From: Hydrogenophaga sp. PAMC20947
GTDB taxonomy: Bacteria; Pseudomonadota; Gammaproteobacteria; Burkholderiales; Burkholderiaceae_C
Reading direction: 5' to 3'
Assembly (NCBI RefSeq): GCF_004795855.1
Contig: NZ_CP039252.1
Location: 4,092,001 to 4,156,000, forward strand
Length of the DNA: 64,000 nucleotides
Shown: one piece after another, positions 53,626 through 64,000 of the stretch
Layout of the letters: each line of letters begins with the position of its first letter
Numbering within the stretch: the stretch's first letter is position 1
The notes under the pieces: generated by a model
The model's input: the letters and a program-made list of their open reading frames with translations, nothing else
Told to the model about the DNA's origin: nothing
Database searches by the model: none
Made by a program: the position numbers and the translations under genes

Positions 53626-54534
53626 ATGACTACCGCCCTGCACACATCCACTCTGAATTCCCTGCCGCTGCTTGCGCGTGGCAAGGTGCGCGACAACTAT
53701 GCCGTGGGCAACGACCGCATCCTGATGGTGGCGTCTGACCGCATCAGTGCCTTTGACGTGATCATGGGCGAGCCCATCCCGGGCAAGGGCGCGCTGCTCA
53801 CGCGCCTGTCGCTGTTCTGGTTTGACAAGCTGGGCCCGAATGGCCTGAATATTTGCCCAATTCACCTCACGGGCGATGCGCCCGAGAGCGTGGTGAGCGC
53901 AGATGAAGTGTCCCAGGTGGTCGACCGCTCGATGCTGGTGCAGCGCCTGAAGCCGATTCCAGTGGAGGCGGTGGTGCGCGGGTACCTGGCCGGTAGCGGC
54001 TGGAAGGAATACCAGGCGAGCCGATCGGTGTGTGGCGTGCCGCTGCCCGAAGGGCTGCAGAACGCGTCCAAACTGCCCGAGCCGATTTACACCCCCGCCG
54101 CCAAGGCCGAAATGGGCGAGCACGACGAGAACATTACTTTCGAGGAAACGGTGGCGATGGTGGGTGCCGACGTGGCGGGCCAGATCCGCGATCTGGCACT
54201 GGCCCTGTACAAGGCCGCTGCCGACATGGCGCTCGAGAAGGGCATCATCATCGCGGACACCAAGTTTGAGTTTGGCCTGGACCCTGCCGGTCAGGTGGTG
54301 CTGATGGACGAAGTGCTCACGCCCGACAGCTCACGCTACTGGCCCGCTGAGAGCTATGTGGTTGGCGAAAACCCGCCCAGCTACGACAAGCAGTTCCTGC
54401 GCGACTGGCTGGAAGCCGCCCAGGTGAGCGGCAAACCCTGGGACAAATCCCCACCGGCGCCCCGCTTGCCCAAAGCGGTGATCGAAAAGACCTCGGCCAA
54501 GTACCAGGAAGCGCTGACACGGCTGATGGGCTGA
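53626..54534 (+). CDS. purC: Phosphoribosylaminoimidazole-succinocarboxamide synthase
   Basis: A 302-residue SAICAR synthetase: [33 protein letters not shown] (pieces [11 protein letters not shown] and [11 protein letters not shown] are diagnostic), [29 protein letters not shown] and [17 protein letters not shown]. It joins CAIR and aspartate with ATP in purine synthesis. The length of about 300 is the longer yeast-like form common in betaproteobacteria. A strong bidirectional terminator follows. Confidence 0.97.
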   Translation: MTTALHTSTLNSLPLLARGKVRDNYAVGNDRILMVASDRISAFDVIMGEPIPGKGALLTRLSLFWFDKLGPNGLNICPIHLTGDAPESVVSADEVSQVVDRSMLVQRLKPIPVEAVVRGYLAGSGWKEYQASRSVCGVPLPEGLQNASKLPEPIYTPAAKAEMGEHDENITFEETVAMVGADVAGQIRDLALALYKAAADMALEKGIIIADTKFEFGLDPAGQVVLMDEVLTPDSSRYWPAESYVVGENPPSYDKQFLRDWLEAAQVSGKPWDKSPPAPRLPKAVIEKTSAKYQEALTRLMG

Positions 54535-54550
54535 GTGCCCTGCTGGTGCT

Positions 54551-54593
54551 CCCCATGAAAAAAGCCCGGCGTGACCGGGCTTTTTTCATGGGG
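54551..54593. terminator. Bidirectional intrinsic terminator
   Basis: A 19-bp perfect inverted repeat with a 5-base loop; the GC core (AAGCCCGG/CCGGGCTT) is flanked by A6 and T6, so it works as a terminator for purC (plus) and for the small gene at 54600-54860 (minus). Confidence 0.95.
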
Positions 54594-54599
54594 CTGGGC

Positions 54600-54860
54600 T
54601 CACGCTCTGGCGTTGTAGCCGATTTCGTGGCGGTCGGCGGCGGCAAACATGTCGGCCGCAGAACCGGCATCGATGCGCATCATGTCGCGGGCGAGGGCGC
54701 GCAGTTTTTCGGCTTCCTGGCGGTTGGCCGGCAAGGGGCGGTCCGATGGCGTGCGCACAGGGTTGCCGGAGGACCGGATGCTGTTCAGGCCCTTCTGGAA
54801 CCAGTGGCTGAAGGGGTTGGCGGGTGTGAGGGGGAGCGTGATCACGCTGGCGGTCGACAT
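54600..54860 (-). CDS. Small hypothetical protein
   Basis: An 86-residue protein starting MSTASVITLPLTPANPFSHWF, with a C-terminal helical part rich in Ala and Arg (RQEAEKLRALARDMMRIDAGSAADMFAAADRHE). The ATG at 54860 has an AAGGAAA ribosome-binding site. The opening and the helical tail recall small DUF1127-like proteins but the family is not certain. A palindrome lies 41 bp upstream and a shared terminator downstream, so the unit looks like a real gene. Confidence 0.72.
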   Translation of the reverse strand: MSTASVITLPLTPANPFSHWFQKGLNSIRSSGNPVRTPSDRPLPANRQEAEKLRALARDMMRIDAGSAADMFAAADRHEIGYNARA

Positions 54861-54900
54861 CGGGTTTCCTTGGAACATTTGTTTGGGTTGACCCCTGAAT

Positions 54901-54918
54901 ACTAGGGTAAACCCTAGT
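54901..54918. promoter_or_regulatory. Palindrome upstream of the small hypothetical gene
   Basis: ACTAGGGT-AA-ACCCTAGT is a perfect 18-bp palindrome in the 114-bp gap between two minus-strand genes, at a promoter-like distance from the start at 54860. The half-site also occurs singly near 6662. Regulator unknown. Confidence 0.5.
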
Positions 54919-54974
54919 TCTTGTCCGATTGATCCGACGAAGGGTGGTTTGAGCGCTTCAGCGTCACCACAAGC

Positions 54975-55925
54975 TCACGGCTGGATACCGTCGGCGAAAC
55001 CGCCCGCCAAGGTCTGGCGCAGGTAGGCTACGAAGGCGCTGACCGCCCGCGGCACGTGGGCCGAATAGGGGCGGATGGCGTAGAGGTGCTCGGCGAAAGC
55101 GCCGACCGGCTTCCATCCAGGAAGCACCTGGATCAGCTTGCCCGCCTGCAGGCTGTCCTGGGCGGTGAAGTCGGGCAGCAGGGCGATGCCCAGGCCGCTC
55201 AGCGCAGCGTCGCGCAGGGCCTCGCTGTTGTTGGCGGCCAGCGATCCCGATACCTGTACGGTGGTTCGTTCGGTCGCCGGTTTTTCGTGCATCGGCTCCA
55301 GCGTCCAGGCGGGGGTGTCCTGGGAGCGGGGGTAGTGCAGGCAGTTGTGGGCGACCAGATCGGCGGGCGTTTGCGGCGTGCCGTGGCGGCGCAGATAGGC
55401 GCGGCTGGCCACCAGCACGGAGCACGTTGCGCAGAGCGTCCAGGCCACATGGGTGTCGGGTGGGGTGGCTGTGTGGCGGATGGCCAGGTCAAAACCCTCG
55501 GTGGCCAGTGAAGCCAGATGGTCGGACATATTCAGCTCCAGCCGTACCTCGGGGTACTCGCGCAGGAAATCGCCGAGCCGGGGCACCAGCTGCTGGCGAG
55601 CGAAGGCCACCGGCGCCGTCACGCGCAACAGGCCGCGGGGAGCGCCAGCAAGGTCGCGCACCCGCGAGAACGACTGGGCAATGTGTTCGAAGGAAGCGCG
55701 GGTGTCGTCCACCAGCCGTTGGCCGGCTTCGGTCAGCCGCACGCTGCGGGTGGTGCGCTGTACGAGGGGCACGCCCGCCATGCGCTCGAGCTCGGCGATG
55801 CGCTGGCTCACGGCCGCCTTGCTCACACCCAGGCGCGCCGCCGCCGCGGTGTAGCTGCCTTGCTGGGCCAGCACGCCGAGCCAGTGGAAATGGCCCCAGA
55901 GTCCCTGGATGTTTTGCTCGTTCAT
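54975..55925 (-). CDS. LysR-family regulator divergent from mmsA
   Basis: A 316-residue LysR regulator: helix-turn-helix [43 protein letters not shown], then the effector domain ([21 protein letters not shown]), typical of the large DsdC/AaeR-like cluster with RVTAP start. ATG 55925 preferred over an in-frame codon nine residues upstream, which would overlap the operator. It is divergent from a methylmalonate-semialdehyde dehydrogenase gene and probably controls it. Confidence 0.92.
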   Translation of the reverse strand: MNEQNIQGLWGHFHWLGVLAQQGSYTAAAARLGVSKAAVSQRIAELERMAGVPLVQRTTRSVRLTEAGQRLVDDTRASFEHIAQSFSRVRDLAGAPRGLLRVTAPVAFARQQLVPRLGDFLREYPEVRLELNMSDHLASLATEGFDLAIRHTATPPDTHVAWTLCATCSVLVASRAYLRRHGTPQTPADLVAHNCLHYPRSQDTPAWTLEPMHEKPATERTTVQVSGSLAANNSEALRDAALSGLGIALLPDFTAQDSLQAGKLIQVLPGWKPVGAFAEHLYAIRPYSAHVPRAVSAFVAYLRQTLAGGFADGIQP

Positions 55926-55931
55926 GGTTCT

Positions 55932-55953
55932 ATTGTTCACTATATTGAACAAT
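55932..55953. promoter_or_regulatory. LysR operator between the regulator and mmsA
   Basis: Inverted repeat ATTGTTCA / TGAACAAT with a 6-base centre (CTATAT), immediately upstream of the LysR start. The T-N11-A core and position fit a LysR autoregulatory site; it would also govern the mmsA promoter 100 bp away. Confidence 0.75.
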
Positions 55954-56055
55954 CAATTCAGCAGGAATGGGTTGTTTCAATGGTGCACTCTTCCTACACT
56001 GGACCCTGCGGCGCATTGCAGCCCCCATTTTTCGAACACCTCAGAGGCACACCCC

Positions 56056-57567
<1,512 letters not shown>

Positions 57568-57569
57568 GG

Positions 57570-57812
57570 CCCCCACGCTCCGCCGCTGCGCGGGTCGCTG
57601 CCCCCCAAGGGGGTTGGCCTCACCTTGGGGCGGCCCGGCGGTGAGCCCGGCCCCCACGCTCCGCCGCTGCGCGGGTCGCTGCCCCCCAAGGGGGTTGGCC
57701 TCACCTTGGGGCGGCCCGGCGGTGAGCCCGGCCCCCACGCTTCGCCGCTGCGCGGGTCGCTGCCCCCCAAGGGGGTTGGCCTCACCTTGGGGCGGCCCGG
57801 CGGTGAGTCCGG
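57570..57812. repeat. 81-bp GC-rich tandem repeat, three copies plus a degenerate one
   Basis: Copies start at 57570, 57651 and 57732 with an exact 81-bp period and almost no differences; a shorter, diverged fourth runs to about 57910. Each unit holds C/G-run hairpins (CCCCCCAAGGGGG; CACCTTGGGGCGG). It follows the mmsA stop directly. The long minus-strand frame across it and the Pro/Gly-rich plus-strand frames are not genes. Confidence 0.95.
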
Positions 57813-58088
57813 CCCCACGCTCCGCTGCTGAGCGGGACGCTGCTCCCAGGGGGAGTGATCCGGCTTGGGGTGGCCCTGCGGCAGTTTGTTTGCGCCCCCA
57901 CGCTCCGCGCTGGGGGGTGTTTACTTCAACTGGCTGCGGTTTCCCGACTTGTTCAATCGAATAGACGTGGGCCGTGCATCCAAACTCAAGGGCAACACCA
58001 CCAGCATGGACGGTTGACTGCGCGAGGCATGAGGCGTCTGTCGCAGCGTTGTGCTGGACAGCCCTTGAACTTTGAACGGATGCCTGCC
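57813..58088. other. Intergenic with degenerate repeat and chemoreceptor leader
   Basis: Contains the decayed fourth repeat unit (to about 57910) and about 170 bp leading to the chemoreceptor gene. No gene seen. Confidence 0.4.
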
Positions 58089-59666
58089 ATGAAGTTTCTT
58101 TCACATCTCCGCCTGGGTCACCGGTTGGCCTTTGGCTTTGGTGTTGTGCTGGTGCTGCTGTTGGCCATTGCCGCCCTGGCATTGGGTGGCATGCGCACGC
58201 TGAACCAATCCTTGCAAGACGTGGCGATCCGCGGAGGACAGCAAACCGCTGCGGTGATGGAGATGGAGCGCAGTGCCAACCGGTTCATGGCCACGTTGCG
58301 GGGCATCCGTGGTGCGGAGTTGTCTGAGGGTGAAGCCACGATGAAGCTTGCCAGAGCGCATTGGCAAGACTTCCAGGCAGCCAGAAAGGCTGCGGGGGAT
58401 TTGATCCCTGCGGGGGATGCCAGTGTGCAGCCGATGCTGGCCGCCGTGGACGCCCAAGCCAGAATGGTGCATGAGCTGATTCCATTGGGAGAAAAGGCGG
58501 CAGAAGGACGGGGCGACACGGCGGCTTTCTTCTCTATGTCGCTCATGCTCTCCAGCGAGTCTGAGAAGTGGGTCAAGCGCCACCGGGATTGGTCTGATGC
58601 ACTGGTGGCTGTGTCCGTATGGAATACCGCAGCGGAACAGGCTTCGGTGGCCTTGGCGGTTGCCGAGGCCACCACCCAGCGCAACCTGGTCATTGCCGGC
58701 TGTGGGTTGGCCTTGTTGTTTGGCGTGTTCACTGCCTGGCGCATCACACAGGATGTGACTCAAGGTTTCTCGGCCACGGTCGAGGCGACCGAGCGCATGG
58801 CTCGGCACGATTTATCGGTGCCTGTGGATACCCATTTCAAGGGGGAACTGGGCGTGCTGGCCAAAGCGCTGGAGAGCATGCGTCTGGCGCAGCACGATCT
58901 GGCCTCAGGGGTTCGACAGGCTTGTGATGACATTGCCTTGGCCAGTGCTGAAATTGCGCAAGGCAGCCAGGACTTGAGTGGGCGCGCCGAGCTGGCTGCG
59001 ACCAACATGCAAGGCGCTATCGGCGCGCTCAGCGAGCTCGATATGTCGGTGGATCAGGCCTCGCAATCGGCGCAGTCGGCCAACTCGCTCGCTGCCGATG
59101 CGCAGTCTGCGGCCACCCGAGGCGACCACGTGGTGGGGCAGGCGGTGGCGACCATGAACGAGATCGACGCGGCTTCGCGCCAGATTGCCGACATCACCGC
59201 GATCATCGATGGCATTGCGTTTCAGACCAATATTCTGGCGCTCAACGCGGCGGTTGAGGCCGCACGCGCAGGTGAGCAAGGCCGGGGCTTCGCAGTGGTG
59301 GCTGCGGAAGTTCGCAGCCTGGCTCAGCGCAGCGCCACCGCAGCGCGCGAAATCAGGGGCTTGATCGAGGCAACGCTGGAAAAGGTGGTCACAGGCAGCG
59401 AGCACGTCAAACGGGCGGGCAGCGCCACCAGCGAAATCATGGTCTCGGTGCAAAGGGTGTCTTCGACCATCGAGTCCATCGCGGCCGAGGGTGCCCAGCA
59501 GCGCCACGGCATCGGACAGGCCAAGTCTTCGGTCAACGATCTGGACCGTGGGGCCCAGCAAGATGCCGCCCTGGCCGAAGAGTCGGCCGCCGCAGCCAGC
59601 TCCTTGCGCGACCAGGCCGATCGCCTGAAAGGCTTGGTCGAGCGCTTCAAGCTCCGGTCAGCCTGA
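58089..59666 (+). CDS. Methyl-accepting chemotaxis protein
   Basis: A 525-residue chemoreceptor: membrane segment 1 at about residues 12-32, a periplasmic four-helix-bundle-like sensor to about 190, membrane segment 2 at about 195-213, HAMP, and a signalling domain with the hairpin tip [33 protein letters not shown] (key piece [20 protein letters not shown]). The tail ends shortly after the domain (RFKLRSA) with no CheR-binding pentapeptide. Ligand unknown. Confidence 0.95.
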   Translation: MKFLSHLRLGHRLAFGFGVVLVLLLAIAALALGGMRTLNQSLQDVAIRGGQQTAAVMEMERSANRFMATLRGIRGAELSEGEATMKLARAHWQDFQAARKAAGDLIPAGDASVQPMLAAVDAQARMVHELIPLGEKAAEGRGDTAAFFSMSLMLSSESEKWVKRHRDWSDALVAVSVWNTAAEQASVALAVAEATTQRNLVIAGCGLALLFGVFTAWRITQDVTQGFSATVEATERMARHDLSVPVDTHFKGELGVLAKALESMRLAQHDLASGVRQACDDIALASAEIAQGSQDLSGRAELAATNMQGAIGALSELDMSVDQASQSAQSANSLAADAQSAATRGDHVVGQAVATMNEIDAASRQIADITAIIDGIAFQTNILALNAAVEAARAGEQGRGFAVVAAEVRSLAQRSATAAREIRGLIEATLEKVVTGSEHVKRAGSATSEIMVSVQRVSSTIESIAAEGAQQRHGIGQAKSSVNDLDRGAQQDAALAEESAAAASSLRDQADRLKGLVERFKLRSA

Positions 59667-60316
59667 GTATTCGCGCACTTCGCCCCGCTGCTTTCTTCGA
59701 GGACGGGACAAACGCACCTGCGTTGATGGGTGGGTTGTCCAGAGGGAGCTTTCTGGGCCACACCTGTCCCGGTGTTGGGCCCAGCCCGGGTTGGCGTGCG
59801 GGCACGACCGCCGCGCCCTTGTCGAGCTGGGCTGTTGCCGTTCTTTCACCTGAACCCAGGGACCCTCGGCATAACCCCCGCCTTGCGCGGCGTGGCTTTT
59901 GCGGGATGAGGCGCGAGACTCGAGTTCCAGGGCGAGCCTGGACGGCGCTTCCGAATTCGCAACGAAGCCTGCACTTCGTACTTTGAATAGGGTTCCGCAA
60001 AAATCACGGCCCACCAGCGTGCGGCCCAGAACGGGCGGCTGACGCACCTGTTGGCTTGCGTCTGCCCAGTGGCACACGACGCGCCAGGCCAGCACGCCAG
60101 CCATCCCGTTTTGGATCCGAACGCGCATGGCTGAGGTGGTGCAGAGGGTCACGAGCCAAATCACAGTAGCATTGGAGCGGTTTCTCCCCGTGTTGTGCGT
60201 TGGGGCGCAGCAAGGGAACCTTGTCTGCCGCTTGGGTCTCATTGATGGGGTTGGTGTGCGTCGCATGCCGCTTGCAGCGTGTGCATGCCTTTTGTGTTGC
60301 TCCTCCAAAGGATTCT
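59667..60316. other. Intergenic, no gene supported
   Basis: About 650 bp of coding-poor sequence; a long minus-strand frame across it is Arg/Pro-rich and unconvincing. The promoter of the RND operon must lie at its right end. Confidence 0.4.
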
Positions 60317-61456
60317 GTGAACCGACTCCGATCGCCTTGGGTTGTCTTGATGACCGTGTTGTGTCTGGCCGCAGCTGTGGCCTGGGTGGCAACCCGCACA
60401 GAGCCTGTCCAGGCCCAGGCTCCTGCTCAGTCCTCCGCTCCTGCTTCGGCACCTGCAAAGGCGGAGGGTGGGCGCAAAGGCGGCAGAGATGACGCACCGA
60501 TCCCGGTGATCGTGGCGCCCGTGACCGAGGGCAGCGACGGTGTGGAGCTGACGTTGCTGGGCACCGGATCGGCGCGAAAATCGGTCACAGTTCACTCGCC
60601 GGTTGACGGTGAGGTGGCCGAGGTCTTGTTCAAGCCGGGCAAGGCCGTGCGCGCAGGCGATGTGTTGTTGCGCTTGGTGGACCGGCGCGAGCGCCTGGCG
60701 GTGGACCTGGCGGCAGCCAAGGTGGACGCGGCGCGCGTGATGCACACCCGCTATGAGGCCACGCGGGGCACCGGCGCGGTGCCCGACACCGTGTCCGACG
60801 AAGCGCGGGCCGCTTTGCGCACCGCAGAGATCGAATGGTCTCAGGCCCGCGAAGAGCTGTCTGACCGGGTGGTGCGCGCGCCTTTCGCGGGCACGCCCGG
60901 CCTCGCCGCCGTTGAGAAAGGCGAACGCATCAACACCGATACGGTGCTCACGACGCTGGACGACCGTGATGAGCTGCACCTTGACCTGCAGATTCCGGAG
61001 GCCTATCTGGCCCGGGTCTCGGTAGGTCAGCCATTGCTGGCTGTGAACCCCGCGCATCCGGCCCGGCGATTTGAGGGCAGGGTGATCCAGATTGACAGCC
61101 GTGTGGATCCCGTGACCCGCCAGATCAAGGTGCGGGCGGTCCTGCCCAATGCCGACGATGTGTTGCGCTCGGGCATGTCGTTTCAGGTGAACCTGGCTTT
61201 GCCGGGCGAGCGCCGCTTGAGCGTGCCCGAACTCGCTTTGCAGTGGGGGCGGGATGGCTCGTTTGTGTGGGTGGTGCGCAAGGGCAAGGCCGTGCAGGTG
61301 GCGGCTCGCGCAGTGCAGCGCCAGGATGGCCGGGTGCTGGTTGATGGCGGTTTGACCGCCCAGGATTCGGTGGTGGTCGAAGGCGTGCAGCGCATGCGCG
61401 AGGGGCGCACCGTCAAGGTGGTGGGCGCTGAAGCCAGTGGCAGTGCCAGTCCATAA
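60317..61456 (+). CDS. RND efflux periplasmic adaptor (membrane fusion protein)
   Basis: About 379 residues. It appears to start at GTG 60317 after an AAAGGA site, giving a single N-terminal hydrophobic anchor (WVVLMTVLCLAAAVAWVATR). HlyD/AcrA features follow: a lipoyl-like half (VTVHSPVDGEVAEVLFKPGKAVRAGDVLLRL, pieces VHSPVDGEV and PGKAVRAGD), a short helical hairpin, the second lipoyl half (VVRAPFAGTPGLAAVEKGERI) and beta-barrel. It bridges the pump to the outer membrane. The pump gene starts 35 bp later. Confidence 0.9.
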   Translation: MNRLRSPWVVLMTVLCLAAAVAWVATRTEPVQAQAPAQSSAPASAPAKAEGGRKGGRDDAPIPVIVAPVTEGSDGVELTLLGTGSARKSVTVHSPVDGEVAEVLFKPGKAVRAGDVLLRLVDRRERLAVDLAAAKVDAARVMHTRYEATRGTGAVPDTVSDEARAALRTAEIEWSQAREELSDRVVRAPFAGTPGLAAVEKGERINTDTVLTTLDDRDELHLDLQIPEAYLARVSVGQPLLAVNPAHPARRFEGRVIQIDSRVDPVTRQIKVRAVLPNADDVLRSGMSFQVNLALPGERRLSVPELALQWGRDGSFVWVVRKGKAVQVAARAVQRQDGRVLVDGGLTAQDSVVVEGVQRMREGRTVKVVGAEASGSASP

Positions 61457-61491
61457 CGCTGACCAATAACCACGCAGCCACCTCACCCTGT

Positions 61492-64000
61492 ATGACCGAC
61501 GACCGCGCCTCCGGCCTGCCCGCATTGTCCATCCGCCGGCCCTGGCTGGTGATCGTGATCAACTTGTTGATCGTGATCGCCGGCGTGACAGCCTGGCTGG
61601 GTGTGGAGGTGCGCGAGCTGCCCAACATCGACCGACCCATCGTGGCCGTGCGGGCCAACTTTCCGGGCGCCTCGCCCGAGACGCTGGATGCGGAAGTGAC
61701 CCGCTTGCTCGAAGGCGCGGCAGCGCGGGTGCCGGGGGTGGTGCTGGTGCGATCGGCCAGTGAAGAAGGCAACCTGCGCATCATCATCGAGTTCAATCCC
61801 AACGTCGATCTGATCGCTGCGGCCAATGACGTGCGCGATGCCGTGGCTCGGGTGCAGCGCGATCTGCCCACGGGGCTGGAGAATCTCACCATCGTCAAGG
61901 CCGACGCCGATGCCGAGCCGGTGATGCAGCTGGCCGTGTCCAGCGACACATTGGCCATCGACGAACTTTCCCGGGTGGTGGAAGAGCGCATCGAGCCCGA
62001 GCTGATTTCGGTGCCCGGCGTGGCCGATATCAACCTGTTTGGCGCGCGCCAGCAGGTGATGCGGGTGCGCATCGACCCGGCGCGCCTGAGCGCTTACAAC
62101 CTCGCGGTGGACGATGTGGCGGCCTTGTTGCGCGGCGCGAGGCTCGACGTGCCGGCGGGCAACCTGGTGTCTGACAACCAGGACGTCCTGGTGCGGGCCA
62201 ACGCGAGTGTGACCACACCTGAAGAGCTCAGGGCGCTGCGGTTTTCACCGGCCGTTTCGCTGGCGCAGGTGGCCGATGTATTCCTGGGGCCAGCCGATGC
62301 CGATTCCTATGTGCGCCTGAACGACAAGCCCGTGGTGAGCCTCGGCGTGGTGCGCCAGGCACAGTCCAACAGCGTGGCGATTTCCGACGGCGTGCGTGCG
62401 GCGGTGGACCGCATCAATGCGCAGCAGCGCGATGTGCGGGTGAGTGTGGTGTCGGACGATGCGGTGTTCATCCGCGGCGCGATCAGCGAAGTGCTCTGGA
62501 GTCTGGGACTGGCGGTGCTGATCGTGGCCGCAGTTGTGGCGGCTTTCCTGGGGCATGTTCGCTCCACGCTGGTGCCGGTGGTGGCCATTCCCATTGCCCT
62601 CATCGGGACCTTGGCGGCCATCTGGAGCCTGGGTTATTCGATCAATCTGCTCACACTGCTGGCCCTGCTGCTGGCCACCGGTCTGGTGGTGGACGATGCG
62701 ATCGTGGTGCTGGAAAACATCCAGCGCCGGCGCGCCATGGGCCTGGGTCCGCGCGCGGCGGCGGTGCTGGGCACGCGCGAGGTGTTTTTTGCCGTGGTCG
62801 CCACCACGCTCACGCTGATCGCGGTGTTTGTGCCCATCTCGTTTTTGCCGTCAGCGGCGGGCCGCCTGTTTGCCGAGTTTGGTTTCGTGATGGCCATCGC
62901 CGTGGGCATCTCTTCGTTTGTGGCTTTGTCGCTGGGCCCCATGATGGCGTCGCGACTGCCCCCCGATGGCCCACCCGGACCGGTCTGGAAGCGGGTGTCG
63001 GCCTGGGGCGACGCTGCGGTGCAGCGCTATGGCCGCTGGCTGGCCAGCACCTTGCGCCACGGATGGTGGGTGGCGGGCGTGTGTGTGCTGCTGGCTGGGT
63101 TTGCGGCCTGGCTGTTCACGCAGCTCGACCAGGAGCTCACGCCCACCGAAGACCGGGGCAGTTTGTCGATCCGGCTCGATGGCCCTGACGGCGTGGGCCT
63201 GGCGTATTCGGACCGGCAGCTGGAGCAGGCGCTGAAGGCGGTGTTGCCACTGAAGGCGGAAGGCCTGGTGGAGAATGTGTTCACCATCACCGGCCGCTTT
63301 GACCCCAACCGCGCCGAAATTGTGGCGCCTTTATCGGATTGGGCCGATCGCTCGGTGAGCCAGGCCCAGCTGGCGGCGCGGGTGCAAAAAGCCTTGAACG
63401 ACCTGCCTGGCGCGCGCGTGCGCATCCGGGGTGGAAGCAGCCTGGGGCGGGGCGGCGGGGATGGCAGTATCCAGATGGCCATCACTGGCGATAACCACGC
63501 CCGCATCGCAGAGGCTGCCTATGCATTCGCAGAAGCCATCGAGCGTGATCTGCCGCAGCTGCGTGATGTGCGGGTGAACTACGCAGCGACACAACCGCAG
63601 CTCTCTTTGCAGGTGGACCGCGAACGCGCCAGTGCGCTGGGTGTGCCACTGGACGGGCTCGATACCGTGTTGCGCGCCCTGGTCGAGAGCACCCAGGTGG
63701 CCGAGCTCAATGTGAACGACCGCACCGTGCCCGTGTTGCTGCAGTCCACCACGCGCGGCTTCACCAACCCGCAAGACTTGTTGCAACTGAGCGTGCGGGC
63801 TGCCGACCAGCGGCTGGTGCCGCTGTCGCAGTTTGTGCGTTTTGAGGAGACCGCCATTCCCAGCGAGCTGGAGCGCCTGGGGCAGCGGCGGGCGGTGCAG
63901 CTGAGCGCGGTGGCGGCCGAAGGCACCACCTTGCAGACCGGCACCCAGGTGCTGCGCGATCTGGCCGTCAAGACCCTGCCCAGTGGCATGGGCTTGCTGT
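61492..64000 (+). CDS. RND efflux permease (AcrB/MexF-like HAE1 family), truncated by window end
   Basis: The first 836 residues of an RND pump. A first membrane helix (WLVIVINLLIVIAGVTAW) precedes the porter domain (VRANFPGASPETLDAEVT, VPGVADINLFG). Membrane helix 4 carries the paired Asp residues of the proton relay in LLATGLVVDDAIVVLENIQRR, followed by VFVPISFLPSAAGRLFAEFG. No stop before the window edge; about 200 more residues are expected. It exports drugs or solvents with the adaptor at 60317; an outer-membrane factor may lie to the right. Confidence 0.95.
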   Translation, partial: MTDDRASGLPALSIRRPWLVIVINLLIVIAGVTAWLGVEVRELPNIDRPIVAVRANFPGASPETLDAEVTRLLEGAAARVPGVVLVRSASEEGNLRIIIEFNPNVDLIAAANDVRDAVARVQRDLPTGLENLTIVKADADAEPVMQLAVSSDTLAIDELSRVVEERIEPELISVPGVADINLFGARQQVMRVRIDPARLSAYNLAVDDVAALLRGARLDVPAGNLVSDNQDVLVRANASVTTPEELRALRFSPAVSLAQVADVFLGPADADSYVRLNDKPVVSLGVVRQAQSNSVAISDGVRAAVDRINAQQRDVRVSVVSDDAVFIRGAISEVLWSLGLAVLIVAAVVAAFLGHVRSTLVPVVAIPIALIGTLAAIWSLGYSINLLTLLALLLATGLVVDDAIVVLENIQRRRAMGLGPRAAAVLGTREVFFAVVATTLTLIAVFVPISFLPSAAGRLFAEFGFVMAIAVGISSFVALSLGPMMASRLPPDGPPGPVWKRVSAWGDAAVQRYGRWLASTLRHGWWVAGVCVLLAGFAAWLFTQLDQELTPTEDRGSLSIRLDGPDGVGLAYSDRQLEQALKAVLPLKAEGLVENVFTITGRFDPNRAEIVAPLSDWADRSVSQAQLAARVQKALNDLPGARVRIRGGSSLGRGGGDGSIQMAITGDNHARIAEAAYAFAEAIERDLPQLRDVRVNYAATQPQLSLQVDRERASALGVPLDGLDTVLRALVESTQVAELNVNDRTVPVLLQSTTRGFTNPQDLLQLSVRAADQRLVPLSQFVRFEETAIPSELERLGQRRAVQLSAVAAEGTTLQTGTQVLRDLAVKTLPSGMGLL

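Overview
The window is a GC-rich bacterial chromosome segment from a betaproteobacterium, most likely family Comamonadaceae (Hydrogenophaga/Acidovorax-like). This is inferred from gene content (TRAP transporters, several LysR regulators, a PHA-synthase-like cluster, Calvin-type class II aldolase), from the codon and GC character, and from an intergenic GC-rich tandem repeat of a type I associate with that family. No rRNA, tRNA, CRISPR array, prophage or intact insertion sequence was found. The right edge cuts an RND efflux gene.

Layout. 0-6 kb: a CHASE3 sensor kinase, small stress proteins (BON lipoprotein, CsbD), a DUF1330 protein, a macro-domain deacetylase, and a divergent LysR/YeiH pair. 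6.8-14.6 kb: a tight eight-gene operon, dctP-dctQ-dctM (TRAP), a stand-alone biotin carboxylase, pxpB-pxpC-pxpA (5-oxoprolinase family) and a 73-residue biotin carrier, followed by a convergent LysR gene. Together these make a split urea-carboxylase-like machine plus a YcsF-type partner. 15-18.2 kb: dgoA/dgoK for 2-keto-3-deoxygalactonate, a TauE exporter and a small exported protein. 18.3-25.6 kb: oleate hydratase, then (in transcription order) a PHA-synthase-like protein, FabI, a MaoC-phosphotransacetylase fusion and acetate kinase. 26.2-28.3 kb: a WYL-domain (BrxR/CapW-like) repressor divergent from a PPP-type phosphoesterase, with a palindrome in the shared promoter.

29-42.4 kb: a Na+/H+ antiporter, a CMD-family protein, a histone H1-like protein, a 1351-residue hybrid histidine kinase and a nitroreductase, in a gene-poor stretch with remnants. 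This stretch is bracketed by two almost identical copies (one difference in 1050 bp) of an isocitrate-dehydrogenase-type gene. 42.4-46.4 kb: a minus-strand run of yoaK-like, hypothetical, spermidine-synthase-like, SulP and phnA-like genes. 46.5-48 kb: small accessory ORFs, including a ribbon-helix-helix protein and a DUF2384-like protein.

48.5-54.5 kb: pyruvate kinase, an esterase lipoprotein, fructose-bisphosphate aldolase, a DUF2254 protein and purC. The pyk and fba promoters share a tandem GTAAC operator. 54.6-64 kb: a small hypothetical gene, a LysR/mmsA divergent pair with a clear operator, an 81-bp GC-rich tandem repeat, a chemoreceptor, and an RND adaptor with its pump (partial).

The observations most worth following are the TRAP/biotin/Pxp operon, the WYL-phosphoesterase pair, the gene-sized direct duplication, and the shared glycolytic operator.
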